Assembly: GCF_000402035.1 (NCBI RefSeq)
Contig: NC_021289.1
Location: forward strand, 558,001 to 622,000
Direction: 5' to 3'
Length of the DNA stretch: 64,000 nucleotides
Origin: Caballeronia insecticola
GTDB lineage: Bacteria > Pseudomonadota > Gammaproteobacteria > Burkholderiales > Burkholderiaceae
How positions within the stretch are numbered: the first letter of the stretch is position 1; every line of letters begins with the position of its first letter. Under the pieces are notes generated by a model, which did not search any database, was not told the DNA's origin, and saw only the letters and a program-made list of their open reading frames with translations. Shown here piece after piece: positions 59,295 through 64,000 of this stretch. Made by a program: the position numbers and the translations under genes.

Positions 59295-60315
59295 CTATCA
59301 GATGGTCGATGCATGGACCCGTGTGCTCAAGCTTTCGCGCCTGGAGCCGGGCCAGACCGTCACCATTCTCACGAGTGCATCCACGCATCCTCAAACGCTT
59401 GCGACCGCGCTCATCGCGACGCAGGCAATGGGCGCCATCGTCAATCGTCTCGATCTTCCGCCCGTCAACGGCGAGAAGGCGCTGAGCCGCGATTCGCTGG
59501 CTTATCTCGGCACGACACCGCTAACCGGGAATCGCGCGGCAATCGCCGCGCTGAAGGAAAGCGATCTCGTGCTCGACTTGATGACGCTGCTGTTTTCGCC
59601 CGAGCAACTCGATATTCTGAAGACAGGGACGAAGATTCTGCTCGCCGTGGAGCCGCCGGAAATTCTCACGCGACTCGTGCCGACGCCTGCCGATCGCGAA
59701 CGCGTGCTCGCCGCGCAGGCACGCATCGCACGCGCGCGCGAGATGCATATCGTGTCGGCGGCCGGCACGGACTTTCGGTGCCCGTTGGGTGAGTTCGAGC
59801 CGATCGCCGAATACGGTTTCGTCGATGAACCCGGCCGCTGGGACCACTGGCCGAGCGGCTTCGCGCTGACCTTTCCGAACGATCGACACGCGCATGGCCG
59901 CATCGTGATCGATCGCGGCGATATCCTGCTGCCGCAAAAGCGCTACGTGCAGGATCGCATCGAGCTAACGGTGGAAGGCGGTTATGCGACGCGCATCGAA
60001 GGTGGCATCGATGCCGAGCTGCTGAGCGAATACATGGCGACCTTCGACGATCCAGAAGGGTACGCAATCTCGCATATCGGCTGGGGCCTGCAAGCGCGTG
60101 CGCACTGGTCGACGCTCGGTCTTTACGATCGCGAGGCGACTATCGGCATGGACGCGCGCGCGTTCGAAGGCAATTTCCTGTTCTCGCTCGGGCCCAACAA
60201 CGAAGCGGGCGGAAGCCGCACGACCACCTGTCATATCGATATCCCTCTGCGCCATTGCGATGTATATCTCGATGGCGAAGCCGTCGTTCGCAACGGCGTG
60301 GTACTCGACCGCTAA
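59281..60315 (+). CDS. picD: 2,5-dihydroxypyridine 5,6-dioxygenase
   Basis: 344 residues from ATG 59281 with GGAGG at 59271-59275; P. putida NicX is 350. It has the leucyl-aminopeptidase-like fold of NicX. Metal-ligand residues are visible in AISHIGWGLQARAHWS (His) and TTTCHIDIPLRHCDVYLDG (HxD). The Fe(II) enzyme opens the ring of 2,5-dihydroxypyridine to N-formylmaleamate. Longer frames upstream lie inside the deformylase gene. Confidence 0.88.
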   Translation: MPVSDYQMVDAWTRVLKLSRLEPGQTVTILTSASTHPQTLATALIATQAMGAIVNRLDLPPVNGEKALSRDSLAYLGTTPLTGNRAAIAALKESDLVLDLMTLLFSPEQLDILKTGTKILLAVEPPEILTRLVPTPADRERVLAAQARIARAREMHIVSAAGTDFRCPLGEFEPIAEYGFVDEPGRWDHWPSGFALTFPNDRHAHGRIVIDRGDILLPQKRYVQDRIELTVEGGYATRIEGGIDAELLSEYMATFDDPEGYAISHIGWGLQARAHWSTLGLYDREATIGMDARAFEGNFLFSLGPNNEAGGSRTTTCHIDIPLRHCDVYLDGEAVVRNGVVLDR

Positions 60316-60333
60316 ATCACGAAAAGCACTCAC

Positions 60334-60957
60334 ATGTTCCACGATATCGAAACTTATGCGCGTCAGAGCTTCGGCTCGTCGCTTGCGCCGCAGGCTCCGG
60401 TCGGGCTGTTGATCGTCGACTTCGTGAACGGCTTTGCGAATCCCGAGGTGTTCGGCGGCGGCAATATTCCTCAGGCGATCGAGAACACCATTCCCTTGCT
60501 GGCGCATGCGCGCGAGAAGCGCTGGCCGGTGGCGCACAGCCGTATCGTCTTCGCCGACGACGACACCGATCACAACATCTTCACGATGAAAGTGCCCGGT
60601 CTGCTCGCGCTGAAAGAGCAATCCCATAACAGCGCGATCGTGCCGCAACTCACGCCGCGCAAGGGCGAACTCGTCGTGCGCAAGACGGTGCCGTCGGCGT
60701 TCTTCGGTACGTCGCTTGCAGCGTGGCTGACACAGCACGGCGTGCGCACGCTCGTGATTGCAGGCGCTGTGACAAGCGGATGCGTGCGCTCATCCGTGGT
60801 CGATGCAATGCAATATGGCTTCCGTCCGTTCGTGCTGTCCGATTGCGTCGGCGATCGTGCGCTTGCGCCGCACGAAGCGAATCTGTTCGATATGGCGCAG
60901 AAGTATGCCGCCGTGATGAAGCGCGACGAAGCACTCGAACTGCTCAAGGATCTTTGA
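60334..60957 (+). CDS. picF: Maleamate amidohydrolase (isochorismatase family)
   Basis: 207 residues. Catalytic triad positions: Asp in LLIVDFVNGFA, Lys in VVRKTVPSAFFGT, and Cys in GAVTSGCVRSSVVDAMQYG. NicF/PicF-type; hydrolyses maleamate to maleate and ammonium, the pathway's nitrogen release step. Sits 18 bases after the dioxygenase gene. Confidence 0.88.
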   Translation: MFHDIETYARQSFGSSLAPQAPVGLLIVDFVNGFANPEVFGGGNIPQAIENTIPLLAHAREKRWPVAHSRIVFADDDTDHNIFTMKVPGLLALKEQSHNSAIVPQLTPRKGELVVRKTVPSAFFGTSLAAWLTQHGVRTLVIAGAVTSGCVRSSVVDAMQYGFRPFVLSDCVGDRALAPHEANLFDMAQKYAAVMKRDEALELLKDL

Positions 60958-60984
60958 TCAGCCGATAGCACGCATGGGATCGAC

Positions 60985-62580
60985 ATGGCCACGTCTCTTT
61001 CGGAGCGGTCGCAGCGCGTAGTCACGCGACACGAGTTCACGCTGATTGTTGCGTCGTCGTTCGGCGCGCTGCTCGAATGGTATGACTTCTATATCTATGC
61101 GGCGCTGGCGGCCACATTCAGCACCTTGTTCTTTCCGAGCGGCAACGATACCGTCGCGTTTCTCGCGAGCCTCGCCACATTCGGCGCGGGCTTTCTCGTG
61201 CGTCCGCTCGGTGCGCTGTTTTTCGGCCGGCTCGGCGATCGAATCGGACGCAAGTACACGTTCATGGCGACCATCGTGCTGATGGGTATTGCGACAGTCG
61301 GCGTGGGCTTGCTGCCCTCGTTCGAGAAGATCGGCATGCTGGCGCCGGTCCTGCTCGTGGCGCTTCGTCTGTTGCAGGGATTCGCGCTCGGCGGCGAAAC
61401 GGGCGGCGCAGCCACGTATCTCGCGGAACACTCGCCGCGCAATCGGCGAGGCTTTTATACGAGTTCGTTGCAGACGACCGCGACGCTCGGCTTGCTCACG
61501 TCTATCGTGGCTGTCAGCGTGAGCCGCGCCTCGATGGACGAAGCCGCCTTCCAGAACTGGGGTTGGCGTCTGCCGTTTCTCGTCTCGGTCGTGCTGCTCG
61601 CGATCTCGGTGTATTTGCGCACGAAGCTCGCGGAGTCGCCGACGTTTCGCGAGATGAAGCAGGCGGGCAGACTGTCGAAGTCGCCGATAGCGGAGAGCTT
61701 CGGCAGATGGGCGAACCTGAAATACGTGCTCATCATGTTGTTCAGCACGGCATCGGGCGTGGGCGTCGTGTTCGGGACCGGGCATTTCTACTCGATGTAT
61801 TTCCTGCAAAACACGCTGAAGGTTGCACCGAACACGGTGAACCTTTTCCTCGCGATTGCGCTGATTGCCGTGTTTCCGTTCTATGTCGTGTTCGGCTGGT
61901 TATCCGATCGCATCGGACGAAAGTGGATCATGATGCTCGCATGCCTGCTGCTCGCGGTGACGACGCAGCCGATCTTTCATGCGCTCACGCACTACGCCAA
62001 TCCGCAGCTCGAAGCATTCCAGCAGCGTGCGCCCGTCACGGTCCGTGCGAACGATTGCCGCTTTACGCTGTTCTCTGCGCCGGTCACGGAATGCGACCGC
62101 ATACGCTCGTTTCTGAGCGCATCCGGCGTGTCGTACAGTCGCTTGCCGCAGCAAGCAGGCGAGGGCGTATCGACGGAAGTCGGCTCGATCATGGTGCACG
62201 GCAGTGATCGTCGACAACTGGAGCAGGCGTTGATCGCATCCGGATGGAGCGCCCATGCCGACCCTGCGCGGATCGATGCGCCGATGGTCGTCTTCCTGAT
62301 GTGGCTGTTGTTGCTCTATCTGGCGATGGTCTATGGACCGATGGCCGCGTTCATGGTCGAGCTTTTCCCTGCGCGCATTCGCTATACGTCGCTATCGTTG
62401 CCGTTTCATCTTGGCTCGGGCTGGTTCGGCGGCATGCTGCCGTTCGTGGTGTCCGCGATGGCGGTCGCGCGCGGCAACGTGTATTTCGGGCTCTGGTATC
62501 CGATCGTGATTGCGCTAGTCTCGTTCGCGGTCGGCGCGCTCTTCGTGCCGGAGACGTACCGCCGCGACATCACGCAATGA
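60985..62580 (+). CDS. MHS-type MFS transporter with a large inserted domain
   Basis: 531 residues. The metabolite:proton symporter motif GALLEWYDFYIYAALAATFSTLFF is in helix 1 and FGRLGDRIGRKYTFMATIV follows. After helix 9 (about residue 333) an extra 95-residue hydrophilic segment is inserted (about 335-430: PQLEAFQQRAPVTVRANDCRFTLFSAPVTECDRIRSFLSASGVSY...), then helices 10-12 resume (MVVFLMWLLLLYLAMVYGPMAAF). By topology the insert faces the periplasm. Probably a picolinate or dicarboxylate carrier. It ends the operon, 28 bases after picF. Confidence 0.85.
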   Translation: MATSLSERSQRVVTRHEFTLIVASSFGALLEWYDFYIYAALAATFSTLFFPSGNDTVAFLASLATFGAGFLVRPLGALFFGRLGDRIGRKYTFMATIVLMGIATVGVGLLPSFEKIGMLAPVLLVALRLLQGFALGGETGGAATYLAEHSPRNRRGFYTSSLQTTATLGLLTSIVAVSVSRASMDEAAFQNWGWRLPFLVSVVLLAISVYLRTKLAESPTFREMKQAGRLSKSPIAESFGRWANLKYVLIMLFSTASGVGVVFGTGHFYSMYFLQNTLKVAPNTVNLFLAIALIAVFPFYVVFGWLSDRIGRKWIMMLACLLLAVTTQPIFHALTHYANPQLEAFQQRAPVTVRANDCRFTLFSAPVTECDRIRSFLSASGVSYSRLPQQAGEGVSTEVGSIMVHGSDRRQLEQALIASGWSAHADPARIDAPMVVFLMWLLLLYLAMVYGPMAAFMVELFPARIRYTSLSLPFHLGSGWFGGMLPFVVSAMAVARGNVYFGLWYPIVIALVSFAVGALFVPETYRRDITQ

Positions 62581-62594
62581 TCGAATTAAATGCT

Positions 62595-63101
62595 TCAGTC
62601 GAAATGCTTGAGCGACGTGCGGCCGTACTGGTTATTGCCTTCGACGAGTTGCATCATCATGCGCACGAAATGAACGCGATCTTCGGGACTGAGCGGACTC
62701 AGAAATCGCACCTGCGCTTCACGCATGCTGCCGTACATGTCCTTCATCACGCGGCGTCCCTTCGCGGTGATGTTGGCGATCTTGAGACGCCCGTCGTGGG
62801 GACTCGGTTCGCGCTTGACGAGGCCGCGCTCTTCGAGACGGCGCAGCACGTCGGCCATGGTGGTGCGATCGACGCCCACTTCCGCGCACAGCGACGTCTG
62901 GTCGAGGCCGGGCCGCTCGCTCAGCGTGGTCAGCAGGCCGTATTGCACGGGCGTGATGGCGAAATCCTTGCAGCACTCGAAGAAGAGCGCGATATGAATC
63001 TGATTGAGCCGCCGGATCAGGAAACCCGGGCGCTGCCACAGATGTCCGGTCTCGATTCCGTTGTCGGAAGCGGCAGCTTTTTTCTCGGCTACGGTGCCCA
63101 T
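62595..63101 (-). CDS. picR: MarR-family regulator of the picolinate genes
   Basis: 168 residues. Winged helix: FAITPVQYGLLTTLSERPGLDQTSLCAEVGVDRTTMADVLRRLEERGLVKREPSPHDGRLKIANITAKG, with dimerisation helices at both ends. It is transcribed opposite to the pic genes and divergent from the second MFS. Four TCAG-N4-CTGA palindromes in the locus are the likely sites. Regulation by a MarR protein is as reported for pic clusters. Confidence 0.85.
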   Translation of the reverse strand: MGTVAEKKAAASDNGIETGHLWQRPGFLIRRLNQIHIALFFECCKDFAITPVQYGLLTTLSERPGLDQTSLCAEVGVDRTTMADVLRRLEERGLVKREPSPHDGRLKIANITAKGRRVMKDMYGSMREAQVRFLSPLSPEDRVHFVRMMMQLVEGNNQYGRTSLKHFD

Positions 63102-63303
63102 CCTTTACCTTTCTGGAAGAAGTTCTGTCACACAGGAGTGTAGCGGTCGCGGGTCTCGATGTCATAAGCGATGTGATACGCAATGTGAAAACGAAGCGCG
63201 CCCGCGCTGCTTGATGCACTGCAACCGGAGCCATGAATGATCGCGAAATTGTAGGTGCAATCATAGTTGCGCTGCCATTTTTTTCCGGATACAAAGCTAT
63301 CTA

Positions 63304-63315
63304 TCAGCGTACTGA
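63304..63315. promoter_or_regulatory. PicR-type operator 1 in the picR/MFS intergenic region
   Basis: TCAG-CGTA-CTGA, about 200 bases from both divergent start codons. The 406-base gap 63102-63507 contains this and a second copy but no gene. Confidence 0.6.
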
Positions 63316-63443
63316 CGAATGCTGATGGCAGCAGCGCAAGAAGTCAATGACCGATGTCAATACAAGAAGTCAATAGAACGATGCATCGCGCAGGCATCAG
63401 GGCGGATCTGTTCGTGTGTAGCGGGACCCGAACACATGAATAA

Positions 63444-63455
63444 TCAGCATACTGA
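63444..63455. promoter_or_regulatory. PicR-type operator 2, before the second MFS gene
   Basis: AATCAG-CATA-CTGATT is the most symmetrical copy of the motif (core 63444-63455) and lies 52 bases before the MFS ATG. Confidence 0.65.
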
Positions 63456-63507
63456 TTAAATGGCGAATGCGTTTAAACGTCACCTCACTCGGAGTTTGGA
63501 GCTAACC

Positions 63508-64000
63508 ATGAGTTCTACCCCTGTACAGACGGACGACGTCGCCATTCAAGGGCGGTCGATGTCTCGCAACGATATCAAGACGCTGATGCTGGCGTCGCTC
63601 GGCGGCGCGCTGGAATACTACGACTTCATCGTCGCGGTGTTCTTTACCAAGTTGCTCGCGACGGTGTTCTTTCCGCCGCAGACGCCCGAATGGCTCGCGC
63701 AACTCGAAGTGTTCTGCATTTTCGCGGCGGGATATCTCGTGCGGCCGATCGGCGGTATCTTCTTCGCCCATTTTGGCGACCGCATTGGCCGGAAAAGGAT
63801 GTTTGCGTTGAGCCTGTTCCTGATGGCCGCGCCGACACTGCTCATCGGCTTGTTGCCGAGCTACGCGACGCTCGGTCTCGTCGCGCCGCTGCTGTTCCTG
63901 CTGTGCCGCATTCTGCAGGGGCTGTCTGTCGGCGGCGAAGTGCCGGGCGCGTGGATCTTCTGCTCGGAGCACGTGAAGCGCGAGCGTATCGGTCTCGCGT
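63508..64000 (+). CDS. MHS-type MFS transporter, N-terminal part (runs off the window)
   Basis: ATG 63508 opens a frame that stays open to the right edge (164 codons). MLASLGGALEYYDFIVAVFFTKLLATVFFP is helix 1 of the metabolite:proton symporter family, followed by HFGDRIGRKRMFALSLFLMAAPTLLIGLLP and GLSVGGEVPGAWIFCSEH. Under its own PicR-type operator, so it is a good candidate for the picolinate importer. The C-terminus is outside the window. Confidence 0.85.
   Translation, partial: MSSTPVQTDDVAIQGRSMSRNDIKTLMLASLGGALEYYDFIVAVFFTKLLATVFFPPQTPEWLAQLEVFCIFAAGYLVRPIGGIFFAHFGDRIGRKRMFALSLFLMAAPTLLIGLLPSYATLGLVAPLLFLLCRILQGLSVGGEVPGAWIFCSEHVKRERIGLA

Noticed and set aside
48730..63101. Labelling the right-hand cluster as the nicotinate (nic) pathway
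   Set aside because: The lower-pathway enzymes fit, but there is no NicC-type flavin monooxygenase, and a separate Rieske hydroxylase plus decarboxylase are present, which is the picolinate logic.
1..64000. tRNA, rRNA, insertion sequences, prophage or integrase signatures
   Set aside because: None recognised by reading both strands; the only mobile-looking event is gene decay at 21151-21344.

Overview
The window is a high-GC, densely coded chromosomal stretch from a member of the Burkholderiaceae, most like Paraburkholderia or Caballeronia. This is judged from protein style and codon use, from the crowd of MFS/ABC transporters next to GntR, DeoR, LysR and MarR regulators, and from the mix of sugar-acid, sulfonate, deoxysugar and aromatic catabolism. 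I see no rRNA, tRNA, CRISPR array, phage or intact insertion sequence. It reads as a catabolic 'accessory metabolism' region of a soil or plant-associated bacterium.

Layout. 1-6.6 kb: the tail of an unknown gene, an MFS carrier, a GntR regulator, uronate dehydrogenase (udh) and a four-gene polar-amino-acid-type ABC importer. 7.0-17.2 kb: pyruvate:quinone oxidoreductase (poxB), an ArsR/SRPBCC pair, an alpha/beta hydrolase, a DUF899 protein, a small membrane protein, a cupin, a bile-acid/pantothenate-type symporter, and two divergent thioredoxin-fold genes (a small redoxin and a DipZ-type CcdA-thioredoxin fusion). The redoxin genes are separated by an unusual array of inverted 16-bp repeats. 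17.2-20.8 kb: GntR, glucarate dehydratase (gudD) and MFS. With udh, this gives uronate to aldarate to dehydrated aldarate. 21-26.4 kb: a decayed flavin-monooxygenase remnant, then ssuADCB and a convergent FMN reductase for alkanesulfonate desulfonation. 26.6-29.4 kb: nitroreductase, cupin and a secreted hydrolase pair.

29.6-40.1 kb is a deoxyribose-type catabolic locus: deoC, a tandem-domain ALDH16-like aldehyde dehydrogenase, a FucU/RbsD mutarotase, a PfkB kinase, a five-cistron-style sugar ABC importer and a DeoR repressor. A 16-bp site with the architecture of the E. coli DeoR operator lies before deoC. 40.2-48.5 kb holds a reductase of the RibD/DHFR fold, an orphan TadB-like protein, a Fur-box-controlled DUF3649-PepSY-DUF3325 iron operon, and a LysR / HAD / D-threonine-aldolase-like / DMT-transporter group.

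48.7-64 kb is the most interesting part. It is a contiguous set encoding what looks like the complete picolinate (pyridine-2-carboxylate) pathway. A Mo-hydroxylase would give 6-hydroxypicolinate, and a four-component Rieske monooxygenase 3,6-dihydroxypicolinate. An amidohydrolase-family decarboxylase would then give 2,5-dihydroxypyridine. Ring-cleaving dioxygenase, N-formylmaleamate deformylase, maleamate amidase and maleate isomerase finish at fumarate. Two MHS-type MFS carriers and a divergent MarR regulator accompany it. A palindromic motif TCAG-N4-CTGA occurs four times, exactly before the first gene, before the decarboxylase gene, and twice in the MarR/MFS intergenic region; it is very likely the operator of the local regulator. 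The assignment to picolinate rather than nicotinate rests on the presence of a separate Rieske hydroxylase plus decarboxylase and the absence of a NicC-type flavin monooxygenase.
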